Part shown: in pieces, positions 7,626 through 14,936 of the stretch
Layout: each line of letters starts with the position of its first letter
How positions within the stretch are numbered: the first letter of the stretch is position 1
From: UBA791 sp963602355
GTDB taxonomy: Bacteria > Cyanobacteriota > Vampirovibrionia > Gastranaerophilales > Gastranaerophilaceae
Reading direction: 5' to 3'
Length of the DNA stretch: 19,974 bases
Assembly: GCA_963602355.1 (NCBI GenBank)
Contig: CAVCIU010000031.1
Coordinates: 1 to 19,974, forward strand
Program-made: the position numbers and the translations under genes
The notes under the pieces: generated by a model
Seen by the model: only the letters and a program-made list of their open reading frames with translations
Databases searched by the model: none
What the model was told of the DNA's origin: nothing

Positions 7626-7663
7626 AGAGAGGCGAAGCCTACGGCTTCGCCTCTCTGTTTTTT
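7626..7663 (+). terminator. Strong intrinsic terminator
   Basis: Perfect 14-bp GC-rich stem (7626-7639 with 7643-7656), three-base loop TAC, then GTTTTTT. Orientation serves the 489-residue gene; there is no T-run on the minus strand for proC. Confidence 0.95.
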
Positions 7664-7693
7664 GTCGGGTTCGATGAAATTGTCGAACCCGAC
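7664..7693. repeat. Inverted repeat GTCGGGTTCGA/TCGAACCCGAC
   Basis: Perfect 11-bp arms (7664-7674, 7683-7693) around eight bases. No T-run follows. High GC relative to surroundings suggests a mobile palindromic repeat or second structural element behind the terminator. Confidence 0.75.
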
Positions 7694-7730
7694 CTACGTT
7701 TACTGTAAACTTTGTCAAACGGGTCTACGA

Positions 7731-7768
7731 TTGAAGATTTTGAAAATGAAAATTTGAAAAATCTTCAA
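7731..7768. repeat. Inverted repeat TTGAAGATTTT/AAAATCTTCAA
   Basis: Perfect 11-bp arms (7731-7741, 7758-7768) around 16 bases. It may help stop proC transcripts arriving from the right, although a proper U-tract is lacking. Confidence 0.7.
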
Positions 7769-7827
7769 GTCTTCGCTCTCTGCTCACTCGCGCCTATTCA
7801 CCACTCACTAAAGTCTAACTCACTATT
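7769..7827 (-). repeat. AGTGAG-rich segment downstream of proC
   Basis: On the minus strand AGTGAG occurs three times (within 7784-7827), the last in GAGTGAGCAGAGAGCGAAG, closely resembling GTGAGCAGAGGCACGAGCGAAG at 18125-18146 and the hairpin arms at 5844 and 17537. Looks like a degraded member of a dispersed repeat family. Confidence 0.5.
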
Positions 7828-8622
7828 TTACCCCAATTCTGAGGCTTTTTGAGCTGTATTTTTAATAATTTCTTCAAACAATTTTGAACTATTCAATTCC
7901 TTCATTGTATTAACGCCAACTTCTGTGCAACCGCCTTTTGTAGCAACACTTGCAACAAGTTCTGGAACAGTTTTAGTTCTATTAAGAGTCATTTTAGCAG
8001 AGCCAATCCCTGTTTGGATTGCTAGCATAAGAGCTTTTTCATAATCCATTCCAAGTTTTACACCTGCTTGTGCCATATCTTCAAATATTTGATAGAAAAA
8101 GGCTGGGCCAGAACCGGAAATTGCTGTTACGATATCAATTTGTTCTTCTGTTACAGTAATCACTTTTCCTACTTTTGAAAGCATTTCTGTAACAAATTTT
8201 TCTTCTTTTTCTGAGGCAAGTTTACCCAAACAAATTCCACACATTCCTTCCACAACTAGCATTGGAGTGTTTGGCATAACTCTTACAACTGGTGATTTAT
8301 CAATTATACCTTCAATTTTTGATGTTTTAACTCCTGCAGCAATAGAAATTACTAATTTGCCATTAATTTCTTCTTTAATTTCGTTCAAAATATTTTCAAT
8401 CTGATTAGGTTTTGTTGCTAGGACAATAATTTCTGAATTTTTTGCAATTGTCTTATTATTGGGAATAACAGTTATTTTTAAAACTTTACTTCTATCAGAA
8501 GCTGATTTATCAGTACGAGTAGAGGCAAAAATGTCTGTAATATTCATAAAACCTGATTTTAGAAGACCTTTAATAATTGCGCTTGCCATTTCTCCACAAC
8601 CTATAAAACCTAGTTTATTCAT
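7828..8622 (-). CDS. proC: Pyrroline-5-carboxylate reductase
   Basis: Catalyses the last step of proline synthesis, reduction of pyrroline-5-carboxylate with NAD(P)H. 264 residues, a normal length. The N-terminal Rossmann motif is GFIGCGEMASAIIKGLL (residues 5-21). The C-terminal dimer and active-site domain contains AISGSGPAFFYQIFEDMA and TKGGCTEVGVNTM, the equivalent of the family signature (usually SPGGTT). The ATG has a G-rich ribosome site (GGGGT, about 8629-8634). Divergent from rpmH, sharing an 81-base spacer; convergent with the unknown 489-residue gene. No other proline genes are adjacent. Confidence 0.95.
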   Translation of the reverse strand: MNKLGFIGCGEMASAIIKGLLKSGFMNITDIFASTRTDKSASDRSKVLKITVIPNNKTIAKNSEIIVLATKPNQIENILNEIKEEINGKLVISIAAGVKTSKIEGIIDKSPVVRVMPNTPMLVVEGMCGICLGKLASEKEEKFVTEMLSKVGKVITVTEEQIDIVTAISGSGPAFFYQIFEDMAQAGVKLGMDYEKALMLAIQTGIGSAKMTLNRTKTVPELVASVATKGGCTEVGVNTMKELNSSKLFEEIIKNTAQKASELG

Positions 8623-8635
8623 GCTTTTACCCCCA

Positions 8636-8664
8636 TTGACTAATTTTTATTTTTTATTTAACAT
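8636..8664 (+). promoter_or_regulatory. Probable promoter of the rpmH operon
   Basis: TTGACT (8636-8641), 17 bases, TAACAT (8659-8664). The -35 is strong and the -10 moderate; an alternative GATAAT lies at 8668-8673 in the AT-rich spacer. Leader of about 30 nt before rpmH. Confidence 0.5.
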
Positions 8665-8703
8665 AATGATAATAATATAAATATAAACAAAAAGGAAAAT
8701 ATC

Positions 8704-8856
8704 ATGAAACGCACACTAGAAGGTACAAAAGCTAAAAGACAAAAAGTTAGTGGATTCAGAGCAAGAATGGCTACTCCAGGCGGACAAGAAGTTTTAAACA
8801 GAAGAAGAGCTAAAGGTAGACACCAAATCGCTATTACAGCTAAAGAACGTGCTTAG
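8704..8856 (+). CDS. rpmH: 50S ribosomal protein L34
   Basis: 50-residue basic ribosomal protein of the large subunit. It begins MKRTLEGTKAKRQKVSGFRAR and continues with MATPGGQEVLNRRRAKGRH, the unmistakable L34 pattern (normal form MKRTYQP...GFRARM.T..GR.VL..RR.KGR), with ITAKERA at the end in place of the usual short basic tail. Length is slightly above the common 44-47. AAGGAA (8692-8697) is the ribosome site. The last 8 bases overlap the GTG start of rnpA, which implies translational coupling. Confidence 0.96.
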   Translation: MKRTLEGTKAKRQKVSGFRARMATPGGQEVLNRRRAKGRHQIAITAKERA

Positions 8857-9199
8857 TAAACAATATAGACTTAAAAAAAAGTCTGCATATACAGCCACTT
8901 ACAGAATTAAAAATTCCTTTTACAAAAATGGAATAGTACTTTTTGTTGGAAAGAAAAAGTGTGATGACTCACCTACAAAGGTGGGTTTTGTCGTGAGTAA
9001 AAAAACTCACAACAGAGCTGTTAAAAGAAATAGATTAAAAAGATTAATGAGAGAAAGCTACAGATTATTAATGAAAGAAAATAATCTTGGAAATTCAAAC
9101 GAAGCTATGTCATTAATATTTATAGGACAAAAAGAAGCTTTAGGTAGAAGCTTTGCAGAAGTTCAAGCATCAATAAAAAATCTTTTAGAGAGGGTATAA
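8849..9199 (+). CDS. rnpA: Ribonuclease P protein component
   Basis: Protein subunit that helps the RNase P RNA bind and cleave pre-tRNA leaders. 116 residues from a GTG start that overlaps the end of rpmH; no independent Shine-Dalgarno, so it is probably coupled to L34 translation. The N-terminal LSKQYRLKKKSAYTATYR corresponds to the family's first helix, VGFVVSKKTHNRAVKRNRLKR contains the canonical RNR motif, and the last helix follows. The rpmH-rnpA pairing is one of the most conserved in bacteria. The stop codon is directly abutted by the ATG of the next gene. Confidence 0.95.
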   Translation: MLSKQYRLKKKSAYTATYRIKNSFYKNGIVLFVGKKKCDDSPTKVGFVVSKKTHNRAVKRNRLKRLMRESYRLLMKENNLGNSNEAMSLIFIGQKEALGRSFAEVQASIKNLLERV

Positions 9200-9751
9200 A
9201 TGGATTATGTTCCTTTTAATATAAATCCAGATGATGTTTTACCAGATACGAAAAGAATGGTTTATCCGTCTGGATTAGACGATGCTGATAAGAGCCACGT
9301 TAGATATGCTCAACCTTCAATAAAAACCCCAACATTAACAATTATTGATGCAATTTATAACGAGGACGGAGATGTTATTGTTCCTCCTGGGCATTATGAA
9401 TTGGCTTTGAGTGATGATATGAATTTCTTGCTAATTATGCAAAGTAAACGTATATTAGTAAAAATTCCTGCCTTCAAAGTTGATTACGAAATGGAAGATA
9501 CACAAGCATATTATGAAGGTAAAATCAAGACTCCAAAATGGTTTGAATTTAGAAAAAAGAGATTAATAAAAAAGAAAAAAGATAAGTTAGTGCGTTCCGG
9601 AATGAATCCAGAAAACGAAAAGTTTTTGTACACAGAAGCGACGATTGAATGGATAATAGACAAGGGCTATTATCTAATAAAATACGAGTCAGGTAATATA
9701 AGAGCATGGGGCGCTATAAAGCAAAATAGATTTGGCAATCAAACCTATTGA
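9200..9751 (+). CDS. Conserved-looking protein of unknown function in the rpmH-rnpA operon
   Basis: Not recognised. 183 residues with the ATG immediately after the rnpA stop (no gap) and a GAGAGGG ribosome site inside the rnpA end. The N-terminal 40 residues are Pro/Asp-rich and likely flexible. A beta-rich section follows, including DAIYNEDGDVIVPPGHYEL, FLLIMQSKRILVKIPAF and a late EATIEWIIDKGYYLIKYESG. In the centre is a strongly basic patch FRKKRLIKKKKDKLVR. No signal peptide or membrane helix. In many bacteria this slot holds yidD and yidC, but it is neither. The basic patch and ribosomal neighbours suggest RNA binding or membrane-surface association; this is inference only. Its stop codon overlaps the -35 box of the rpsU promoter. 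Confidence 0.85.
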   Translation: MDYVPFNINPDDVLPDTKRMVYPSGLDDADKSHVRYAQPSIKTPTLTIIDAIYNEDGDVIVPPGHYELALSDDMNFLLIMQSKRILVKIPAFKVDYEMEDTQAYYEGKIKTPKWFEFRKKRLIKKKKDKLVRSGMNPENEKFLYTEATIEWIIDKGYYLIKYESGNIRAWGAIKQNRFGNQTY

Positions 9752-9776
9752 TTTTTAAGCATGCTTATGCTACTAT
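9748..9776 (+). promoter_or_regulatory. rpsU promoter (extended -10)
   Basis: TTGATT (9748-9753), 17 bases, TACTAT (9771-9776) with TGC immediately before it, an extended -10. The -35 overlaps the stop codon of the preceding gene. Transcript start near 9783. Confidence 0.65.
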
Positions 9777-9797
9777 AGTCCTGCACAGATAGGACTA
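9776..9797 (+). promoter_or_regulatory. Inverted repeat TAGTCCT/AGGACTA at the rpsU transcript start
   Basis: Perfect 7-bp arms (9776-9782, 9791-9797) around eight bases. The left arm overlaps the end of the -10 box and the right arm touches the ribosome site AAGGTGG (9798-9804). Readthrough RNA from upstream could fold this; transcripts starting near 9783 could not. It could be an operator or a translation control hairpin. Confidence 0.45.
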
Positions 9798-9815
9798 AAG
9801 GTGGTGAAAAACTAA

Positions 9816-9989
9816 ATGCCAGAAATTAAAGTAGGTGAAAACGAAAGTATTGAAAGCGCTTTAAGAAGATTTAAGAAAAAAATTCAAAAAGCAGGCGTTT
9901 TATCTGAAGTAAAAAAACGTGAAAGATACGAAAAACCTAGCGTAAAAAGAAAAAGAAAATCTGAAGCAGCTAGAAAACGTAAAGTTTAA
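9816..9989 (+). CDS. rpsU: 30S ribosomal protein S21
   Basis: 57-residue basic protein of the small-subunit platform, needed for efficient initiation. It begins MPEIKVGENESIESALRRFK, matching S21 (usual length 57-70), continues with VLSEVKKRERYEKPSVKRK and ends in a lysine/arginine tail. AAGGTGG ribosome site, 11 nt upstream. It has its own promoter but also lies at the end of the rpmH-rnpA group, so it may receive readthrough. Followed by a terminator. Confidence 0.96.
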   Translation: MPEIKVGENESIESALRRFKKKIQKAGVLSEVKKRERYEKPSVKRKRKSEAARKRKV

Positions 9990-9997
9990 TATAAAAC

Positions 9998-10031
9998 AAA
10001 AAACACTTGAGTTTATCTCAAGTGTTTTTTT
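9998..10031. terminator. Bidirectional terminator between rpsU and the asmA-like gene
   Basis: ACACTTGAG (10003-10011), loop TTTAT, CTCAAGTGT (10017-10025), flanked by an A-run on the left and a T-run on the right. It can stop transcripts in both directions. Confidence 0.9.
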
Positions 10032-10080
10032 ATGCGTAAAATTTGTTCACCTTTCGCTACACTCATTGCTTTGCTCAGTC

Positions 10081-13000
10081 TTATTGTGGCAAATCCGGAA
10101 GGTTATTAATAAAATCAGCTACACCAGTTGAAGATGCTGGTTGAGATGATTTAGGTGATAAAATTCTATTTATTGTATCAGATGTTTTGTTTCTTACTGC
10201 ATCTTGCATTTCGTTTGCAGTAGGTGGTGTATAAGTTTTATTTGTTGTTTGAGAAGGTTGTGTTGTTGAGCTTGAGCTACTGTTAGTAGTTGAAGAACCA
10301 GTGCTTGAACTGCTTGAACTACTTGTCGCAGGTGTAACTGTTGGATTAGAAAGCCATTTGAATGATTTAATAGCTTTTGTAGAATCAATGCTACCATTCA
10401 AGATAACCTTGAATTCTTTTGTTGCACCTGTTTGTTTTGGGCTTAAATCAGGCAACATAGAAACATTTTCACCATAAGGATTTGTTGTCATTTGATTAAT
10501 AACACCAGATGTTATGCTTCCATATCTTGGAATATATGAAAGAAGTTTATTGAATGAGAATTCGCCAACTGGCCCTAAAACTTCTACAACATCATTAGAA
10601 AGTCTGCCAAGCATTGTTGCTCTAATGTTGTTATTTAAAAGATTGTAGCTACCTGTAATATACAAACTCATTGCTGGACCTGATGTTTGAACAGTGCTGA
10701 TATTTGCCCAACCGCTAGAGAAGTTCATTTTACCCTTAATATATTTAAAATCACCTGTTTTTTTGATAGAAACAGCCTTAGTGATTGAACCAAGAGAGTT
10801 TTTAAGTAAATTATTACCTAGAATATTTTGAGCATAAAGAAGGTTTTCTAATTTACCTAAAGTACCCATTTGACCGTTAGAAACGATAAATGTTGTATTA
10901 CCTCGAAGTGATTGCATCATTTGAGTTTCTGTACCTGCGATAAGTTTGATGTTATTTGCATCAAAGTCCATTTTACCATTGATAAGATTTCCGATACCTG
11001 TAAAATCTCTCAATGCCGGTTCAGAACTCAAACCTCTACCTTGCATATCAAGTTTAAGATTACCGAAAACCATATTATATGAAGCATTACCAGCGATTTT
11101 ACCACCGTATGAATAACCAGTAATGTTATTTAGTTTAAGTGAATTGTCGTTGATTACAAAGTTAGAAGTAACATCAGAAGCTTTTAAACCACCAAGAGAA
11201 AATACTTCTATTTTACCTTTACCATTTGCCAATGTTACACCTAAATCTGTACCTTGTCCTACAGAGTTTTGAGGTAAGTTTGATAAAGCAATCAACAATG
11301 TATCAAGATTAATTCTTTGGGCATCTAAATTCATTGATTTAATTTTGATACCTTTGCTAAAGTTATTGTCTATATTTGTTGTAAATCCCATATTTGAGTC
11401 AGAAACAGTTAAATATGGACAAGATGCAATGATAGTGTTCTTATTAATATTTACATTTAAGTTTTTAACGTTTGTTTTTAGTGTTGGGAAGGTTGCCTTT
11501 GGTATAGAAATTTGGCCAATTATAGAAGGACTTTTTGCACTTCCGTGAACATTCATATTACCAATAACCTGTAATTTAGAACCTTTTAGGCTTGGTATAG
11601 AAATGATAAGTGAATTTGGCATACTAACTTTTAGACTGTTAATATAAGGGAATTTGTTTTGAAGATTGCTAATTCCACCTGTAACAGAGGCGATTTTAGT
11701 TGAACCGCTCATATTAGCATTAAAGTTTTCTGTCAAACCTCTATTTGTATTTAACGCATTTAAACTTAAATCATTGATTTTTAGGTTATTATTAGCCAAA
11801 TTCATTGAAGCGTTTAAAAGAGTTGTTTTATTTAATAGAGAATTTACTGTTCCGTATGAAATATAGTTATTTGCATTAGCAAGAGCTTGTGCTGTAATTG
11901 TTTGAGCTTCAAGATTACCTTTGACTTTTAAAATCATAGGGATTTTACCAGAGGCAGAAATATCTTTTCTAAATTCTTTTGGAACAAGTGTTTTAATGTC
12001 TTTGCCCCAGATTAGACCATAAACTTCTATATCAACATTATTGTTTTTCTTATCAGCATAATTTGAAACTTTTCCTTTAAAATCAAATTTTGAATTATTG
12101 AAGAAAATTGCTGAAGGTTGAATATAGAAATTTTTATCATCGAAAGATAGCTTTGTAGAAGGAAGAGAATAATTTCCAAAATCTGAAGATTTAATTCTCA
12201 AACCTGTTACTAAAACTTTGCCGTCTAGTTTATTATCTTTAGTAAATGTTATATCAGAAGAACCTTTAGTTAATATAACACTAGTTTTCATAGGTTTGTT
12301 ATAAAGATTTATGCTTTCAAGAAGAACGTTAATTTGAGGTTTTGTTTTAGAAAGATTACCCTTCAATTTACCGTCAATAGTAACGATACCAGAATTAATA
12401 TTGTTGTCTTTTAACACATTTAGCATAGCAAATGTTGCCATTAAACCTTTAAGAGAAAGTCTGTCGGCTTTTAGATTTAGGTTTGCATAAGCAGTAGAAT
12501 TGATTGCACCAGTAAGTGAAATTGGTGCACCATTTACGAAGGCTGAAGCTTTTCTAATATCGATTTGATTTCTTGAAAAATCTATGTCTGAATTGATGTT
12601 TTTTACAGAAATATTGAATAATTTGTAGAAAACATTTGCGTTATCAACTTTTAAATATCCGTTTGAATTAATTTTTTTGAAATCACTTTGAATATTAAAG
12701 TTAGCTTTTAATGTACCGTCTGCTGAAATACCTTTAATATCATTTATTCCAAAGATTGGTAAAAATGAACTTACAATATCAAACATATTTGATAAAGAAA
12801 TTTTGTCTGATTTTGTTGTTAAATCGATGTATTGGTTTTTGCCATATTTATAATATCCGTGAACATTGATGTTTTCTGTTTTACTTGTGTTTAAGTTTGA
12901 ATCAATAGAAATCTTGTTGCCAGAAAAAGCTGTTTTGATATAGCTTTGAGGTAACTGTGAACCCTTAATTTTTAGAGATAAACCAGTAATATCAAGAGTT

Positions 13001-13824
13001 CCATCTGTTTTAATATCGTTAATATCACCTGATAATTTTAAATTAGCTTTGATATTTGCCATTAAATTGATTGTTTTTAGGGCTTTTAAGTAGTATAAAA
13101 TATCAACTTTTTCTTGAGAATTATTTGTAGTCTCTGTTGCTTCAAAAGTTGGCATAACCTTTGAAAATAGGTTGATATCATAGTTTATGTGTTCTTCTTT
13201 ATCTAAAAGAATTTTACCGATTGCAGAAATTTTAATTTTATCATTTAGGACAAAGTTAGAAATTTTAAATGTATCACCTGCTAATGTATAAAATTTATTT
13301 GTTTGTGAGTCAATTAATGAAATTGAATATTTTTTTACATGGATTACAGGCATGATGTCTGAAAACTTCAATCCAAAAGGTAATTCTGTTGAAACTTCTT
13401 CTGTATTTTCTTTGTTTTCATCTTTCTTCAAGAATTGTTCTATATAAAAACTTCCATCTTTTTCTATTTTCATTCTCAAAATAATATTATCTGCTGAAAC
13501 AGAATCAATAATGATATTTTTTGTTAAAAGAGGTAGAAGTGATAATTTAACATCAGCATTTTTCAATTGGAAGAATTTTTCATTGTTTGGATAAAGAATG
13601 TCAATTCTACCGGCTTTTAGACCTGCAGAAAAATTCCAACCAGTTGAAAGTTTGATATTTTCAGTGTTTACAATAAAACCAGTGCTGTCATAAACAGCTT
13701 TTTTAATTTGTGGCTCGTACTTGTTCAAATCAACACAATTTGGTAATACAAATAGAAAAGCCAAATATAATACTGAAATTAAACTAATTATAGTTACAGA
13801 AAAAATAGTTAAAAACTTTTTCAT
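10081..13824 (-). CDS. AsmA-like envelope protein (AsmA/TamB/YhdP class)
   Basis: 1247 residues. One N-terminal transmembrane anchor (about residues 5-28, after MKKF) is followed by the AsmA N-terminal pattern VDLNKYEPQIKKAVYDSTG and IKLSTGWNFSAGLKAG. A long run of repetitive beta segments fills the protein, as in bridge-like proteins that span the periplasm and are linked to lipid transfer to the outer membrane. The conserved AsmA C-terminal region is near residues 950-1150 (INGKMDFDANNIKL; ATMLGRLSNDVVEVLGPVG). The final 90 residues hold a Ser/Thr-rich linker (coordinates about 10215-10345, with seven consecutive Ser) before a short tail ending NNLPDLPQ. It starts 14 bases after tsaD, GAGGAC ribosome site, same operon. 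It supports a diderm cell plan. Exact lipid or protein cargo unknown. Confidence 0.85.
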   Translation of the reverse strand: MKKFLTIFSVTIISLISVLYLAFLFVLPNCVDLNKYEPQIKKAVYDSTGFIVNTENIKLSTGWNFSAGLKAGRIDILYPNNEKFFQLKNADVKLSLLPLLTKNIIIDSVSADNIILRMKIEKDGSFYIEQFLKKDENKENTEEVSTELPFGLKFSDIMPVIHVKKYSISLIDSQTNKFYTLAGDTFKISNFVLNDKIKISAIGKILLDKEEHINYDINLFSKVMPTFEATETTNNSQEKVDILYYLKALKTINLMANIKANLKLSGDINDIKTDGTLDITGLSLKIKGSQLPQSYIKTAFSGNKISIDSNLNTSKTENINVHGYYKYGKNQYIDLTTKSDKISLSNMFDIVSSFLPIFGINDIKGISADGTLKANFNIQSDFKKINSNGYLKVDNANVFYKLFNISVKNINSDIDFSRNQIDIRKASAFVNGAPISLTGAINSTAYANLNLKADRLSLKGLMATFAMLNVLKDNNINSGIVTIDGKLKGNLSKTKPQINVLLESINLYNKPMKTSVILTKGSSDITFTKDNKLDGKVLVTGLRIKSSDFGNYSLPSTKLSFDDKNFYIQPSAIFFNNSKFDFKGKVSNYADKKNNNVDIEVYGLIWGKDIKTLVPKEFRKDISASGKIPMILKVKGNLEAQTITAQALANANNYISYGTVNSLLNKTTLLNASMNLANNNLKINDLSLNALNTNRGLTENFNANMSGSTKIASVTGGISNLQNKFPYINSLKVSMPNSLIISIPSLKGSKLQVIGNMNVHGSAKSPSIIGQISIPKATFPTLKTNVKNLNVNINKNTIIASCPYLTVSDSNMGFTTNIDNNFSKGIKIKSMNLDAQRINLDTLLIALSNLPQNSVGQGTDLGVTLANGKGKIEVFSLGGLKASDVTSNFVINDNSLKLNNITGYSYGGKIAGNASYNMVFGNLKLDMQGRGLSSEPALRDFTGIGNLINGKMDFDANNIKLIAGTETQMMQSLRGNTTFIVSNGQMGTLGKLENLLYAQNILGNNLLKNSLGSITKAVSIKKTGDFKYIKGKMNFSSGWANISTVQTSGPAMSLYITGSYNLLNNNIRATMLGRLSNDVVEVLGPVGEFSFNKLLSYIPRYGSITSGVINQMTTNPYGENVSMLPDLSPKQTGATKEFKVILNGSIDSTKAIKSFKWLSNPTVTPATSSSSSSSTGSSTTNSSSSSTTQPSQTTNKTYTPPTANEMQDAVRNKTSDTINRILSPKSSQPASSTGVADFINNLPDLPQ

Positions 13825-13838
13825 AAAGTCCTCATTGA

Positions 13839-14885
13839 TTAATGTTTAAAACGTGAAAAAACTTCTACATCTATGTTATCAAGAACATCTTCAAAGAAAT
13901 ATGCACAAGATGCTACCATTGAGGCATTATCTGTACAGTATTTCAATTGTGGAATAAATGTTTTGTAACCTTCGTTTTCAAGGTTTAAAAATACTTTTCT
14001 TATTTCAGAATTAGCCGCAACACCACCAGCCAAAACCACTTGTTTGTATGGATATTCAACAAGTGCTGATTTAACTTTTTTAAGAAGAGTTTGAGCTATG
14101 CAATTTTGGAAAGATGCACAAAAATCTTCTTTAGAAAAATCTTGACCTTCAAGAGCTTTAATTTGTCTTAATGCTGCTGTTTTAAGTCCACTAAAACTGA
14201 AATCATAACCATCAACTTTAGAAATTGGGAAGTGGAAGGCATTAGAATTTCCTTGTTGTGCCATTTTGTCTAATTTTACACCCCCTGGGTATGGAAGACC
14301 TAAAAGTCTTGCAACCTTGTCAAAGGCTTCACCAACAGCATCATCAATAGTTTCACCAATAATGTTGATGTCTTTGTGTGATTTAACTTCAATAATTTGA
14401 GTGTGTCCACCACTTATTAAAAGAGCCATATATGGGGGTTTTAAGTCTGTATCAATATAATTTGCACAAATGTGAGCTTTTAAATGGTTTACACCTATAA
14501 AAGGTTTATCGTGTACTAGAGCAAGTGTTTTTGCTGCATTTAAACCAACAAGTAAACAACCAACAAGTCCAGGGCCAGTTGTTCCTGCAAAAGCTGTTAT
14601 ATCTTCAATGTTTAATTTTGATTGGGCTAGAGCCTCTTCTATAACAGGGTTTATAGAGTTTAAATGTTCTCTTGCTGCAATTTCTGGAATAACTCCACCG
14701 TATTCTTTGTGAATATCAATTTGAGAAGCTACAACGTTTGCAATAACTTCTCTACCGTTTTTTACAATGGCACAAGCTGTTTCATCACAACTTGATTCTA
14801 TCGCCATAATATAGTTATCTTTATTTGAACCTTCACAGATTTCAACTTCTTTATCTGAAAATAATGTATGTGCAATTTTTGACAT
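13839..14885 (-). CDS. tsaD: tRNA N6-adenosine threonylcarbamoyltransferase
   Basis: Kae1/TsaD ATPase of the ASKHA fold that transfers the threonylcarbamoyl group to A37 of ANN-decoding tRNAs (t6A). 348 residues. IESSCDETACAIV (from residue 29) is the family start, NHLKAH supplies metal ligands His134 and His138, with LLISGGHTQ and CTDNASMVA nearby and in the C-terminal lobe. An N-terminal extension of 26 residues precedes the usual start; an internal ATG at residue 27 has no ribosome site, whereas the first ATG has GAGGAT, so the longer start is chosen. Co-transcribed with the asmA-like gene. Divergent from obgE across a symmetric promoter. TsaB/TsaE partners are not in the window. Confidence 0.96.
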   Translation of the reverse strand: MSKIAHTLFSDKEVEICEGSNKDNYIMAIESSCDETACAIVKNGREVIANVVASQIDIHKEYGGVIPEIAAREHLNSINPVIEEALAQSKLNIEDITAFAGTTGPGLVGCLLVGLNAAKTLALVHDKPFIGVNHLKAHICANYIDTDLKPPYMALLISGGHTQIIEVKSHKDINIIGETIDDAVGEAFDKVARLLGLPYPGGVKLDKMAQQGNSNAFHFPISKVDGYDFSFSGLKTAALRQIKALEGQDFSKEDFCASFQNCIAQTLLKKVKSALVEYPYKQVVLAGGVAANSEIRKVFLNLENEGYKTFIPQLKYCTDNASMVASCAYFFEDVLDNIDVEVFSRFKH

Positions 14886-14912
14886 AATATCCTCTTAATA
14901 TCAAATATTTTA

Positions 14913-14936
14913 ATATTTGTATTATAATACAAATAT
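14913..14936. promoter_or_regulatory. 24-bp palindromic bidirectional promoter between tsaD and obgE
   Basis: ATATTTGTATTA (14913-14924) is followed by its exact reverse complement (14925-14936). The centre holds TATAAT on the plus strand (14923-14928) and on the minus strand (14926-14921). Predicted starts are about 14935 (first base of the obgE ATG) and about 14914 (29 nt before tsaD). A third CAAATATT arm lies at 14902-14909. Neither direction has a good -35. The same palindrome could also be bound by a dimeric regulator. Confidence 0.65.

Noticed and set aside
7464..7757. Plus-strand 97-residue open frame overlapping the end of the 489-residue gene
   Set aside because: It reads through the terminator and three hairpins in a frame unrelated to the real gene.
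14917..14934. TTG start for obgE
   Set aside because: Located inside the palindromic promoter, no ribosome site, and adds residues not found in Obg proteins.
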